A DNA stretch of 64,000 nt from Halictus rubicundus. Lineage: Eukaryota > Arthropoda > Insecta > Hymenoptera > Halictidae. A program made the translations under genes and the position numbers. The stretch covers positions 10,959,822 to 11,023,821 of the forward strand of contig NC_135158.1 of assembly GCF_050948215.1 (NCBI RefSeq), given 5' to 3'. The notes under the pieces were generated by a model. The model did no database searches, was not told the DNA's origin, and saw nothing but the letters and a program-made list of their open reading frames with translations. Shown here one piece after another: positions 22,928 through 36,800 of the stretch (its first letter is position 1; each line of letters starts with the position of its first letter).

Positions 22928-24509
22928 CTGGCCGCATCCATAGTTCCCCATGTGCGGGCGACAGAAACAAATTGTGATATATATTTGTAATGTTTTTCTT
23001 AACGGCTATTATGTGAGCTCCGGTCCGGCGCGGGGGTTAGGCGAAAATGGATTCACGGTCCCGTAGCCACGTTACGCTCCACGGGGCAGTGAATCTTCGT
23101 TTCGCTGGAAAAAGCCACAATGGGTGCGAGCAATCGCTTAAGTGGAGGCCCCGTGGTTTATCCGCGCTGTTCCGACCGAGCCGAGGAACGAGCGCTGCTG
23201 CTGCTCTTCCCAAAGAGACGTAAACACGCCGGTCTTGAATGTTACATAAGTAACAAATTATACATCGACGGTTAGGTAACCGATGTACGGTAACTACGTG
23301 CAAACCGGGGAATAAAACGAAAAATAAAGGGGGAGAACCGCGGATACTGCGAACCGGAAATATAGGCAAATGTGGCAACGCAAACAAACGCGGCAGGGGA
23401 ACACTGTTCCGGGGACAAAGAGAGAAAGAAACAGTAAAGTGGCAAAGGAGGATGGGAGGAAGAGGGAGTGACGAGGTGGAACCACAAAATGAAAAAAGAA
23501 AGGAAACCAAGCTCTACGAATGCGCTGCATGAATAACATGCATTTATGCAGCGCCGACGCAATATGTAAGAAGTCCTCCTCTTCTTATCCATGAAGAACC
23601 AGGAAAACGCGACGGAGCCTCCATATTTTAGGGGACCCTACAAAGTGCTCGACCCACGTTCCACTTCCTCTCCACGTAGTCTATGCATTTATGCAATAAC
23701 GGGATAATTTCGCGCCTACGCCCATGCGACATCACGCTCGATTTCCTCTTCTTTGCTCGATTCACCCGAAAAGTGAAAATATGATGTAGAGGAATATCTC
23801 CTATTTGTATTCGGCTGTCCGGCTTACGATCGAGTCTTCGGAATTTCGGCTAACGTCTATGATAACTGCGCACCGTGCAGTCACGCTTGTTTTCCCTTTA
23901 GTTTAGCTGAAGCGTATAGCTGGGACGTATAAATCGCACGAGTAACCGACCGAAAAGATGGATTCTTCATGATGTATCCGCTCTAATATTATACCAAGAT
24001 TTCCAACTTCCGACTCGTTCCAGCGCGCAGTTTCTAACTGTTTAAGTTATGCGTCGTTGTTCGCGCAGTTTCTGATAGCTCGCCGAAGTTTGCATAGCAA
24101 TTGAAAACGTTTACCTAACAATATTAAGCTGGAACGATGCTTACCGCATACGACCTACTTAACGTATCGCAACTGAAATTGGTGGTGTGTATCGGCTACC
24201 CTAAAACAAACGGTCTTGCCCCTACTCTTATTTTTCTCCAATCACTATCGAAGAAATGGTCCTCGTGATCGTCAACTTAATTTACAAGTGTATCACTGAT
24301 TTACCTGTTTTTATGAAGCTGTAACAAAAATTTTTTTAAATTAAAGCTCCCTGTAAGTATATAATCATTTATTGTTCCCCTCGGGGTTTCAATTCAAATC
24401 ACACTCCTTCCTTTACCCGCTCTTAACCTAATCTTAACCTAACTTAACCTATCTTACAACCTACTTTAACTCGCATTCCGAATATACCGCACACATCTAT
24501 ATGTGCACG

Positions 24510-24511
<2 letters not shown>

Positions 24512-24541
<30 letters not shown>
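24512..24541. repeat. (AG)15 microsatellite
   Basis: An uninterrupted 30-bp AG run. Confidence 0.95.
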
Positions 24542-24545
<4 letters not shown>

Positions 24546-27500
24546 TCCGTCTTCCTATACTTAAGTACAATACAATAAAAAGATTGCTCCTTGTAAGTAA
24601 AAGAAAAACAGGAACAAAATGCGTCAAATAATTCAATCTAACTTTAAGTATTGTTGGATCTGGATTTACTTTCGTATAAAAGCAGTATCTCACGGTAATA
24701 ATTTTCTGAATTGCACATTAAACCGTACTATACATTAATTATGTCTGGAGCAGCTAATGGAAGTATAACGGAACAGTTCTCGGATAGAACCGTCACCGTA
24801 CCGGAAACATTGTCATCTTAGTTACCAGACTTCAGGCTGTGGGGTGGGAAAGAGCACGACTGTGTCGGCCGAGAGTCACAGCGTAAATCAGAGTAATTTT
24901 ATGTTTATCCAATTGGAAGGAAAATTTAAAACTTGCCACTCTCCACGACGAGAAGTTGCCATCTTCGTTACGACTTGCGGAGACTACTTTTGACGAAAGC
25001 GGCAAAGACACGACGTAACGAGATAATTTCGACCTTCACGGAATAAAATGGAAGAAAATTTCGTTGAATCATGCACACGGTGACCGTCAACGTGTACAAT
25101 TTTATTCCGATATTGGAAATAAGAAAATCGCTGTCACCTCTTCTTCTTCATCCGAAATACGACGAAAGCCGGTTCCGAGCCATCGCCTAGTGGTCGTATT
25201 AAAAGTGCAATGGATTCATTCAATAGTTTCGAAAAACTGTAACATATTTTCTTCACAGAAAAATTAGTACGTTTTAATTTCAGATATTGCACGTTGATTT
25301 CTGTCTGCATTCCAGTAAAAAAATCTACGTTTTGTAACGAATAATTTCATTAGTAAATCGAGTGATTGGACAAAGCTTTCCGCTTGCAATTTTGTAGAAA
25401 GTAATTTTTCCTCCATGCAACGAATAAAATTTTTCAAACGGAGAAAGCAATAGAACCAAAAAATAAAATCGTTTATGTCTCGTATGATGAACTGTTATTG
25501 CTTATTGTTAGCTATTCAATTTCAGTCGTACGCATACATACACGCGAAAAGAAAAAAAAATGTGACATATTCGGGCAGATTGGTCGACTGAATTTTTCTG
25601 CAAATGAAATAAATTTTGTTGGAACTTGTCCATAAGGCAGCAGTGACCCCAATTTGCAAGCTCTGATAACGTTCGATATCAATGTAGTTATTGATATGTT
25701 TCATATTACAAAGTGATAAAATAAATAATTCTGACATAAGAGTGTTTAACAGTGATGTTTTTTTTTATTTCAGTATTAACTTAGATTTTTTCATTTACTA
25801 TTCTTCGTTAGTTATAAACGTAGTTTATTTGTAAAATACGGTACCTGGTATTCGTCACGATCTCTGTTTATTCTATATTGCACAAAATCAACTGTATTAA
25901 GCACTCGTATTTTAATTAAAATATATTTTCTATTATGGTGGAATATAAAAACAACTGTTCCAGCGCCGATGAAGTTTAGTCATTCGATCATACAGTTTGT
26001 ATTCGAGCACGTAAATGTTTTTACTGCGTTTGCGTTATTTGCGGAGCTTTGTTAGATGAATTGCACGTCCGTCAATAAATAATATTTACCTTCGTTTCGA
26101 GGAAAAAAAGACCATTCACTCGCGTTTAATTACGATATCACTCATCGAGGCAACCGGCGAGTAATTTTTTCCGTAAATACTTGAGCTTATAACATAGAAA
26201 CGGCTTTAATATACACAATCTTTATATTTTCTTGACAAGTGCTTCGAAAGCGAAAGAGAAAAACTCGATTGACAAGCGCGTTTGACGTGTTCTATAGTAA
26301 AAGGTGTAATCTGAAAAACGCCTAATTACGCGACACGTAAATCGCAAGTAAAATACGAGCGTTTTGAATTACATACACTCGATACGCGGCACTTCTGGAA
26401 ATATATATTTTCCAAAAACTCGACCCGAGAGATGGCTGCACTTTATTGGAAATATTCACTTTGAGCCGTAGCGCAGTAAGGCAATTAACGAGCGAATATT
26501 GGAACATCGATAAAATTTTGACGATTACGAGTTTGCATCAGAGTTTCAAAAAAAAAAAAATCTTTGTTCCGAACGTTGCGTACGTTCCGCCGAGCGAATC
26601 AAAGTAATACTCGGCCGTGTCCGTATCGTTTTGATCTATTTAAACACGTGGCTCGTATTAATCCAATGTATGTACATAAGCGTCAGAGTATGTTCGTTAT
26701 TTAATTTCTTCTCTGCTTCGAACGTATCAATATCGATCCCAGTGAAGCGACGTACTTTTGAATAGCAAATTATTCTATACGAGGCGCCAACATTCGAGAC
26801 GTTTAACAATATGTAACAATATCGTATTTTGTGTAAAAAAAATCAAAATGGTTTTCTACATATTGTATTAGTATTGTCTCGTTGACACACTGGTATCGAA
26901 GCTTTGTTCGCTCGCTATCCGTTCTACATTCGACGCTACCTTGGAGGATCAAGGTGAAGAATCTGTGCACAATGCAATTGACATTTCGGTCCCGAAGTTT
27001 TCACGTGCACGGAGACAATACCGTATTCATCTTTGGACACGATGCTTATTGTTTCGACGACGCGCCGCGCCGCTCGGCTCCATTAGCGTTTATCGTGATT
27101 AGCTAGGCATGTGTTACGCCATCACTCTTTAACACAATTTCGCGCAGAGGGATCCGGGAAACCTTTGTCGGAATTGATGGGGTTCCGAATCCCTCGCCAT
27201 TCGACGAGTGAAATTCCACGAGAGAGAATGCCTCACCGTTGAGAGTCAAGGTACGAGATCCTCTTAACGATAGTTACTGCGTAATCCACGCCTCAAAGTC
27301 GGTCTCAATCAGAGCCACGTAGTCCATAATTCAATATATCGAACCCTCATCCCGATCGCCTAACCTTGCCCATCTGCTCTCGTTCCTTGTCTTGCTCTGG
27401 TTCGTACGTCCCGAACTGGCGCGCCGCTGCGTACACCGGCTGCCTTCTTCTTCTGAACCAGCAAACGGGGAACGAGATTCTGGCCCCGGGTTTTGTCTTT

Positions 27501-28487
27501 CTATGATTCCGGCCTGATCGAAACCAGCTTGGGATCCGGTGGACACTGAAGAGAAAATGGCTCGTCCGAGTTACCCTTCATCGGTTCTGCACCTCTTAGT
27601 CCGTAATTGAATAACGTGTCTCGACACACGATCAGGATCCGCATACCGTGATACACTGGCCTAGGCCCTTTGCCTGCACTTCGGCGACTTCAATTTCACT
27701 CTCCCTCCCTTTCCACATTTATTTTTGCACCCCGCACGGTTCCTCCTGCTTCCCACTTGTCGGCCGGATACACGATGAGAGATTATTCGTTGGATGGGAA
27801 TAAACTGTTTTAGGGTACGATTAAATCGCCGCCGTTTAGCTCTCCGCTTTTACGAGACACTCGGAATTTTTAATTTTGACGGGGTGCGCGCACAGTGCCG
27901 GCGAAAAGTTCGAGATTAGCGGGCCGTTGGTAAACTTCCATATGACACTTATGTTTGTGTTTTGAACGACACAAATACATGTATTTTTATCCATTCAGCT
28001 ATTCACTTCAATGAACTGACGAAATTGCGATCAATTTTCATCCTTATGACACTTACCGGCAATAAAAGTCAACATACGATAATTTATCTCCAAAAGGACA
28101 AGGTATCAAAATTTTAAGGGGTTGATATATTTATGACGCGAGCTATATGCACGTGACAAAGGGGGGAGAACAGGGTGATAAACAGGTGTACGCAAACGCG
28201 TAAATCAGTTCCGATTGCTTTTTCATTCGGTTCAAGCCTGATGAACTAAGACCAGGTTAACATTGATGGATAAATTCTTTTCTCGAACTGACTAAAAACT
28301 GGATAGTACCAATTCCAACTTGGACCTGACTGCACGAAGACTGATTGCTTCCTAGACTTACTTTCTAATCCGTGGATATCTGCACGAAATATCTCCGGCA
28401 GTCTGAACTAATCAATGATCAAGGACGAATTGGCAGGTGATTTTCTAATGAACATCTTCTAATTATCACTTTCCTCCCTTCTGAACA

Positions 28488-28513
28488 TCCTAACATTTTT
28501 TGTTTTTTTACAG
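28488..28513 (+). other. strong 3' splice-site-like signal
   Basis: A branch-point-like TCCTAAC (28488-28494) lies about 20 bases before CAG (28511-28513), separated by a T-rich tract (ATTTTTTGTTTTTTTA). The following frame is open for only about 17 codons with no convincing donor, so no exon can be assigned. It may be a cryptic acceptor. Confidence 0.3.
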
Positions 28514-31500
28514 CACATTGAGTTAAAATTTGTCCTTGGATATTATAGTTTAATGTGTCAATATTAAATAACGCTTTAACGGAATATTCGAGTGTAAATA
28601 TGAAATTTTAATTCTCCGAACACATATTTTAGCCCGACTTTTCGATTTAATACGAATCACTGCTTTTTCGATTTAATTCACGTGCCAGCGAGCACTCTGT
28701 ACGCGGAGATATTTATATCCACATTATTGATGAGACCTTCAAGCAATATCAAGGATTCCGTTTTTCAATTTCACTCTTCGTACAGGCAGCACTTTTTCAA
28801 ACTACGTGTTATGTATTTTAGAAAATATTCATAAGTATTTTGATACTGGTATTACAAACTAACATTATCTACCGGCAATTATACGATAATTATTTAGAGT
28901 CTATAATTCATAGCTAAATATTTTTTAATGGCCTCCTGGACAGCTATAGCAATTTTAATCCTCAGCAATCAATTAACCCTCAGTAACATAATCTAATAAT
29001 ACAAACTTTATGTCCTTCTTAAAGAATAATAGTTTTTACTGGAAAAATTTTGCTAGAGGGTGCCTAGGAAGATGTTTATCCAGCGTACCCGGAATTTAAC
29101 TAACACATCCGTGCGTTTGCAAACTGTAAGTAAGTGTGTAGGCCGTGTACCGTTTGTTTGCTGGCAAACTTAATATATTGACACTATTACAGCGCTATTA
29201 CGCGCGAAAATCGATGTTCTGTAACGGCCGTGTCTATCGTACGCGTCGCGAGTCTCTTCCACGGAGTCTGCGTCATCGTAACAAGCATGCACAAGCTGCA
29301 CAGGCTGAATTGCCATCACCGTATCATCGAGGTGTCGACAGGTGATGCGATAATGCTGGACGTGCTGCGCGAGAACGACAACGGGGGCATCGTTTTCTGG
29401 AAAATCCGGAATTTTGAATCTCGATGCGTGTGTCAGTCGCCAGAGTGAAACATCGCTGCGCGCCTCGCACCGGCTCCCGAACAAGCAACGCGTTTTTATC
29501 GACAGTTATGCCACCGATGCGTTCGAAACAATCGTCGCCGGGACTGCGACGAGGCTAGACCGTCGTAAATTTATAATAAACTCCTGGAATATTAATTGAC
29601 GCCGGGAGTTTCCAGCGCGCGGCAAATTAATTCGTTGTTCCCGAAAGCAAAGAATGTCAAAGGGGAAACGAACGGAAGCTGTGAAATATTTGTAACGAGA
29701 AAAACTATTCCCGCCCGTTCTAATTAGAAATATTTCAGGGTCCTCGTTTATGTGGAAACACGCGTCGCGCGAGTTCGTTAACGCTTCAAAAACATCGGTC
29801 GACAACCAAAAAACACGGGAATAACGTCTCTCGAGCTGCGAGCTGTTTGTACGTAACAATAAGTTTAATTACGGGTAACGCGCTAGGCGTGATGGAATAA
29901 TGGAAAATAATGCACGAAGCTTTATTTGAGAATTCCAACGAGCTTTCTGTCGTTGATAGAAAATTACTTGGGAGATTTCAAATTAGACCGGAGTATGTTT
30001 TCGTTGGCGTCTGATTATAACTTACTATTTCTACTTGTAATCGTATGGAAACATTGAACGTATTGTTTCCTTTCGTATTTTCCCGTTATCATCGACGGAA
30101 AACAAGCTTGGTAGCCACGAATAAGGAAAAAGAGAAACAAACACCGAAACTAGTTACTTCATGTCAAAATTTTTACAGTTTTTCACATAAAAGCTCAAAT
30201 AATAACATATGGGAGATACAATATTTCCTACTTGAATCCTGATAATAAAGTTTTATGTAATTTCATTGTTTAGATTTAAACATTTACTTAAATTCTGCCA
30301 CTACCATTATCTTTAATTTTTTCGGGAAGAGCTGTTGAACTTTTTGCATTAGCATTTTGCACACACATTTATAGGTATCTGAAGTACATCAAATATTTAT
30401 TGGAAGTAAACGCAATCATAGTCATATGAGTTATACAGAATGTTGGAATAAAAACGTGTTGATTGTTGCCATGACACCGGTGGTGCTTCTGTTGATCGAA
30501 AACAAAGTGATGAGGAAGGTTCGAGTATATTATTGTATATTCTAGTCCAAGTAAATAAACAATTGTGTTCACGAAAAACAATTAATATTTTGAAAATTCC
30601 ATTCACCAGAATACTTCCTTACCGAATGAAATTAGCCATGCTGAAACCGTAAGAAATTAAAAAATTGTATTTTTAGAAAAGTAGAATTCAGAATGAAATA
30701 ATTTCGCTCCCTCGACTGATTCTGGTTTGCACATTGAATAACCAGTTCCTCTGCCATGGACGTCTTATTACATTCCATTTATACTCGCAGAACCCCGTTG
30801 GAAGGCTATAGTTCGCTCGCAATCAAACTGAAGATCACGATAAAAACATAATGGCCGGTTCGTCAATGAACATCGTTTACAGAGCGCACGGGAGCATGTG
30901 TACAAATGATTACCTTCAAATCAACATGTATTCTCCGCATTCGAGCGTTCTGCTCTGCCTGAACTTCAACTTGTTCGCATGGTATCTCTGTCCGCGTGCA
31001 TATTTTAGCGTCGCGATACGCGATATCGGATGGAACACGTGTGCCATGCAACATTGTAGACTGAATAATGATAAAGCGATAATTAGCAATGATAAAAGGA
31101 TTGTTTCAATAGGTGATCACGCGAAATTGAATCCGCCTCGCTCGAGTTGCGGACGAAATAACTTTACCGGCGCGGAAAGAATTATTGTCGAATTAATATC
31201 CCATAATGTGACGCGTTATTACGCCCGATTGTGAACGTTACGAAACCTTTGGGGTGCCAATACCGGCCGATTTTTCAACGGACACGAATCACCCTGTCGC
31301 GAAGTGTTAGCGAAACAAATGAGATAATTGATAAACACCGCTTAACATACAACTCGCTCTTTAATCTCTATCTGCGTGGAAAATACTAATTTACTATTGA
31401 TTGATATCTGTGTAACTAACGCGAATTATTTCCTCGCGTTTGCGAAAGTGGTAATCTCGTTGATGGATCTCGCAACATGTTTGTGCGGCAGTGGATAATT

Positions 31501-32499
31501 AAAAAATAACAACGTTATAATCTGTTGGAAAATTTACAAGGAAAATATTGTACCGCCGGGAATTAACGCAACGATAAGCTGAAGATTTTACGCATCGGGA
31601 AATCATAAATTGTACTCACATTTGTTTCTGCTTGTACCGAGTAACGTATAAACTTTTTTTTTTAAATATACCGTACCGTGGATATTTGTAGAGTTTAAAC
31701 ATTTTGCTTTATTAACGTTCAATGAACAAAACACTTTCTGATAGAATTGTTTTATTGAATTATTATGAATGCATTGATTTATAAATATAATATAAACATG
31801 TAATTGTTCAGTCTTTTATCGCAATCAGCACTTCTTTTACCTTGACAATAAATTGCACTTGATAGTAGCTCAATCTTATTCGACACCTAGGTTTTATTTG
31901 TACTCACAGTGTAAATTATATGTTCATATTTTGAATTGAAATTAATTTACATAGACTATATTCACACAATACTTATAATTATAAAAATCTGTAACATATA
32001 ATCACAGTATAACTAATTTGCGATCTGAAAATTATTATTGCATTTTCTGTTAGATCCTAGTCAAAGTGAATGAAATAAAAAGGGAACGAGGCAAAAATAA
32101 ATTGTAAAAGAATCAGATTAGGAACCCATTTAGAAGACGAGTTTCAGAAATGAAGATTTTAATTATTTCAGTCTATACGCGCACGAATGTAAAAGGTTTT
32201 CAAGCTTGACTTTTCCACACATCCATCACGTCTGGTGTAATTAATTAAAATCTTGCCACGTAATTAATAGACGTAACCTGATTGACATGAACTAAGATGA
32301 CTTCGTACTTTAGAAAAAGATTAACATTTTCGTCTAAAGTAATAATCGAGCACGTTTCCGCTCGAACGCCTACGCAAGATTGCAAAATAGAGGTCCGGAC
32401 GATTGACCTGATTAAGTCTCGGAAAGAAGAGCAATAATTCGAGGAGCAGTTCGAAAGTTCGATCGCGATATTGATACAATCGAGTCGCATCGGGCGAGA

Positions 32500-32781
32500 T
32501 TCGGCGACATGTTCTCCAATTGAATCGGAGGCACTTATGCGCGTATTCCATCGGATTCCTCCGGTGCGTAAAGATTTCTGTATCCTCGAAAACGTAGTCA
32601 AATTCGATCCGTCCCCGGATACATTCGAAATTGGTAGAGTGGCGCGTCGTCGGCGCGCCGCCATTGTAAAACTAGTCCCGAGCTGGAGAGAATCTCTCGC
32701 GGATGAGGAGATCGTCGAAGAGCGATACAGAGACGGAACTAGACGATAGAGAAAAGGGAGAAAAAGTTAAAAGACAGAGGA

Positions 32782-32822
<41 letters not shown>

Positions 32823-33800
32823 GAGGAAGGGAAAGGGAGGGGAGGCACGAAAATTGCAGGGACACAGGGAAGAGAAGAGAAACGCCGACGGGGGTAGGAA
32901 GATTCGAGGTGCCGAGAAACAATCTGGAATAGGAACGAATCGAAACGAGACGAAGGAATAAGAACGTTGTCGGTGATAGCGGCGGGAGTCGACGGTATGG
33001 CAGTAGCCGGCGATGGTGGCGCGAGGCCAGGTATAGGAATCGGAAGCGAGTAAAGAAAGGGCGACGGAGAGTGTAGTCTAGAAACTTTATCCACTTTGCA
33101 TGCTGATGGTCACAGATTCGGGAAGACAAAATGGCGCATGAGAGCAAGAGTGCTGGCTGAAGCGTGGATCGCGGATTCACCGGAATCGATTCCCTTTGTA
33201 CTTCGCCGACACCACCACCACCACCGACCGGCCGAGCCAACACAACCACCACCGAACCTAGTCGGTTGCACTGGGTACAACGAACGACGGGCACTACCAC
33301 CTCTGTCTTCTCTCCAAACTTTGTAGTCAATTTACGAGCGACCAAGTCAGCGCCCTTCGATTTTACGCTAATCCGATGCCGATGTCGTGCCGTAGACAAG
33401 GCAAACCTTCCTTTACGTTGGAAAGGGACGGCCGAGGTTAAAAGGGATTTCATTTTCCGTGGAGCGAGCCGTTCGCTGCTCGCCAGGTCTGATTCAAGGT
33501 AACCACTTTCTTTCCTTCTCTGTTCCTACTCTCCTCTCCTCTACCGTCCAACGAACCAGAGGAGGGAGGAGGCTTCGTTCAGTATCCGGTTCTCCTTAGT
33601 TTCTATATCTCTGATTCGTTCTCCTTAGCCTTCTCATTCAACCATCAGCCGCGGTTCGCCTTGCCCTTCGCCCTACACTCGGCTCATCCACCTTCTTCGT
33701 TCCCACTTTTCCTATCCCAGTTTTTGCCGCGTCTCTCGTAACTCAGCCTTGACGAGGAACCGCAATCGTTCAAGAAGGTAATGGGGTTTACGGGAGAGAA
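32500..33800 (+). promoter_or_regulatory. GC/CpG-rich island, possible promoter with untranslated first exon(s)
   Basis: Compared with its flanks this stretch is richer in G, C and CpG. It contains GCCGCCATTGT (about 32658; inverse ACAATGGCGGC) and AAAATGGCGC (about 33128), both resembling Pho/YY1 core sites found near insect promoters, plus a GA tract. Downstream, CAAG|GTAACC (33497-33506) and CAAGAAG|GTAATG (near 33777) are possible plus-strand donors, though both lack G at +5. One plus frame (33164-33502) remains open up to the first donor but has no internal ATG and is low-complexity, so untranslated exon sequence is more likely than coding. The long minus-strand frame across the GA tract is an artefact of composition. 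Promoter function is inference. Confidence 0.3.
32792..32819. repeat. (GA)n microsatellite
   Basis: About fourteen GA units inside a broader purine-rich tract (32750-32890). Confidence 0.93.
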
Positions 33801-36800
33801 CCGTCGGTACGTTTCATCCGGTGCGGTCGATCGAGTTACGGAATTAAGTTCAGCTGTACCGGAATAACAACCGAGCCGCTTTCTACCCCGCCCATCGCAT
33901 TCGAGACCTACTATCGTTTGCTCGCTCGCTCGTGGTTCTTTGGATTTTATAAGGGGATAAAGGGCATGGTTTCGAACGGTTGTAGCGGACCGAGGAAAAA
34001 CTCTTGTTCTTTTGATCCGATATCATTTACGTCGTCCGCCAAAGGTACGATGAGATTTCGTGCAACACTAGCAGCAACGTCGACTCGTAAAATGCCCCGC
34101 TCGAATCGAGAATCTAACTTGAAATTCAGTATCGCGGAGATTATATTCTTTTATATTGCGCGGCAGGAGCCGATAAACGGGGTTCCCGGCGTACGAGTTT
34201 ATGTTGTACAAATGTTCTGCGGGTACTGTGTTGCTATTAGCAGACTGCGGTTGTTTAGCCAAGTTTTCACTACTACGTAGAAGATAAAATAGGGAAAACA
34301 TTTATGTTGCTGATGAAAAGTTTCTGTGCGGTAAGAGTAGGACGGTAATAGCAGATTAGAATTACAATTGTGAAAGTTGTTGGCATCGTGAAGGCCTGGA
34401 TATAATTTGAAATATAGTAATTATAAAATAACAGAGAATGTCACTTTTCGGACATAACGGTTAACAATTATTTAATATAAAATTTTTATTTCAGGTGTCG
34501 AGTATTATTTTTCAATTATACTATCTCCAACATTTTAACGGGAACACCATTAAGCAAAGAATCAGCTAATGTGTCTGACTGTGGCTGTCCGTTTCTACTT
34601 GTGCAAGTGTTGCAGATAAAGAGCAAGAGAGTTAATATTTCCAATCGAGAGAATTTACTTTCCGTACAGAACAAGTTTATTTTATTCTCCTTGGTATTAA
34701 AAATAAAAGAATCCATCGATTCTTCTTATTCCGAAAATATTCATAAATTCTGGAATTTTTCCTTGTTAGAACATGAAACAGGCTTGATCGTTTATCGGAT
34801 AATTTCCCGTGTTTTTCAGTCACCGCGTATGTTTCGGTAAAAGCGCGGTCCGAAGTAAAATGAAAAGGGGAAAGAGAAGAAAAGAATTCATGTAGAGCGG
34901 GGGTAGAGAAGGGAGCGGGGGAAGGGGGAGATGGACATGGAACGGACAGACATTACGGAGACTGAAAGGGGTAGAAGTCGAACGCTCGTAAAAATGGTTG
35001 AACCGATCGTAAACGCTGGCGAAAGAGCGACGTCGTCGATCGCTATAGACGGTGAGGGTAAGGGGGGCGGGGGGGGACAAAAATCTCGGAGATATCGGTA
35101 TTCGTGGAGTCGAAGGAGGCCTGACATCCATTTGATTTCGGGAACTGCCTCGTACGGTCGGGAAAAATTGAAATTCCTGGAAGGAAAAAGTGTGAGAATA
35201 TTTAGCGAACCGGGTTTCGAGGCGGGTTCCTGCGAGTCGACTGTCATTCCGGTGATTGGACGTCCGTCAGTCATCAAGCGCGGAATGTACCATTTTCAAA
35301 ACGTTCGCCCGACGTCGTTTCAGGAACGACGGTTTATTAACTTTCGGCGATTGACATTTTGTTTTCTGCTGTGCCGGCCTGCGCGTACGCTTCGACGCGT
35401 CCCGCGTACGTCGAATTTATGTTCTTGTTTTTCATTAAGCGAAACACGCCGATGCGACGGAGATGCGAGCAACGTTCGTTCGGTCGTCATTTTTGGCCGA
35501 TTTACGATGATTATTAGGGTTCGCCAACGCCGTCGGTTCTCGTAGTCGGAAGTTGGTTGTTTGCAGCGGGATACTTAAAACGCTCGCAGAATAACTTGTA
35601 TCAGACATTACATCGCATAAATCTCAACTTCAGCCGCTCAGTTGTATCTTACTCGCGAATGTGTAAATTTCTTCGCCGTGTAAACTCTACCGAAGATACA
35701 TGGCCGCGTAAATACTACCTGGTGGCGTGTTGCGCAACAACGGGATATACGCAGTTAACCAGATTCACTTTCTCGGGGGCTCGGGTTTATGGAAATCAAA
35801 ACGACGATTAAAGCCAGTCGATTTTTACGAGCCCGTCGAAGTTTCGTAAGGAGGACCGCCGGCAGAGCCCTCGGGACAGCGAACGGGTTCGAATAAATTG
35901 GCAGGGTTTAAGCGGGTGAGACGGATCTACGCGCGTATCCGAGTGCTTTCATTCTTTTTCGTGTATGGATCCGTAAACAATGCGTCCATATGAAACAATG
36001 TAACGCCACTACCGCGTAACTACGAGCGGATCGTTGCGCGCTCCATCCACGTTCTACGATTCTGTCAGCAATGTTACCGGCGCGCACGGCGCCTCTGGAT
36101 TTCGAGCATGGGGAACAATGGCTAGTTATATGACGAAACCGTGAGAAACGATGGGACTGAATAGTGGCGGACAGTATTTTTTGCCGTTCGCGTCCGTGTC
36201 ACCGAAAGCGGCGAAAATTATTCCGCACCTGTGGCACTACATCGGAAGCTTGGCGAGTCCTTTCATTAAATCCGAATAAAACTTCCGCGCACGCCGATAA
36301 TCTCTTCGTTAGCCTGTTTAATTATTTAATCATGGTAGCCGACCGATTTTTCCACTTGATTTTCTCGACGTCAAACTAGAAAAATGTTTCAGTTCTGCCT
36401 CGAGAAACGGCACCAATTTTGCTATCGTTATCCAACGAAAGATATCGCTGGTCGACTTTATGGTCTGCCAGACTACTTTATAGGACTATTAGGGCATATT
36501 AGTCCAGATTTTTGCAGAGAATCACCGGCGGAGATCTTATTTGTAGAACGCGGTGCGCTGGGTATCCTCGGTGCCTCTTCCAACGCAACGCACACTGATC
36601 CACTTTAGGAAAATCACCATCGGACGATTTACCTCCATATAATGGCTCTTGGTTACCTCCTCCCGCGCGCGCGGGCGCGCCCGGCCTAGTAGATTGTTCA
36701 AATCGTATCAACTTAATTCATATTCACGGTACGATCGAACTTGCCGGCAGAAAGTCGGGGACCGACGAGGGAGATGAAAGCACGCGACGAGTGGTGGGAA

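Larger units (their letters stand above)
22568..32499. other. noncoding stretch, no gene recognised
   Basis: No gene is supported across this long region. A GA-rich patch (23390-23480) leaves a 157-codon minus frame of composition-driven, leucine/serine/proline-rich sequence. Loose TTAACCTAA words at 24420-24460 are not a regular telomeric array. A well-formed 3' splice-site-like signal lies at 28488-28513. A small GC-richer island at 29145-29484 is open on both strands. The rest is AT-rich. Confidence 0.5.

Noticed and set aside
23037..23510. 157-codon minus-strand open frame resembling a membrane protein
   Set aside because: The hydrophobic Leu/Phe/Ser/Pro content comes from GA-rich DNA read on the other strand.
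24420..24465. Telomere-like TTAACCTAA words
   Set aside because: Insect telomeric DNA is a regular CCTAA array; these words are irregular and few.
30851..31234. 127-codon plus-strand frame with a good ATG context
   Set aside because: It has no domain, promoter or splice signal, and its length is within the range of chance frames seen elsewhere in the window.
32767..33453. 228-codon minus-strand open frame
   Set aside because: It is driven by a GA microsatellite and purine-rich DNA and ends in SLSLSL repeats. It has no family resemblance.
34931..35545. 204-codon plus-strand open frame
   Set aside because: Gly- and Arg-rich, composition-driven, with an opposing open frame and no domain or splice framing.
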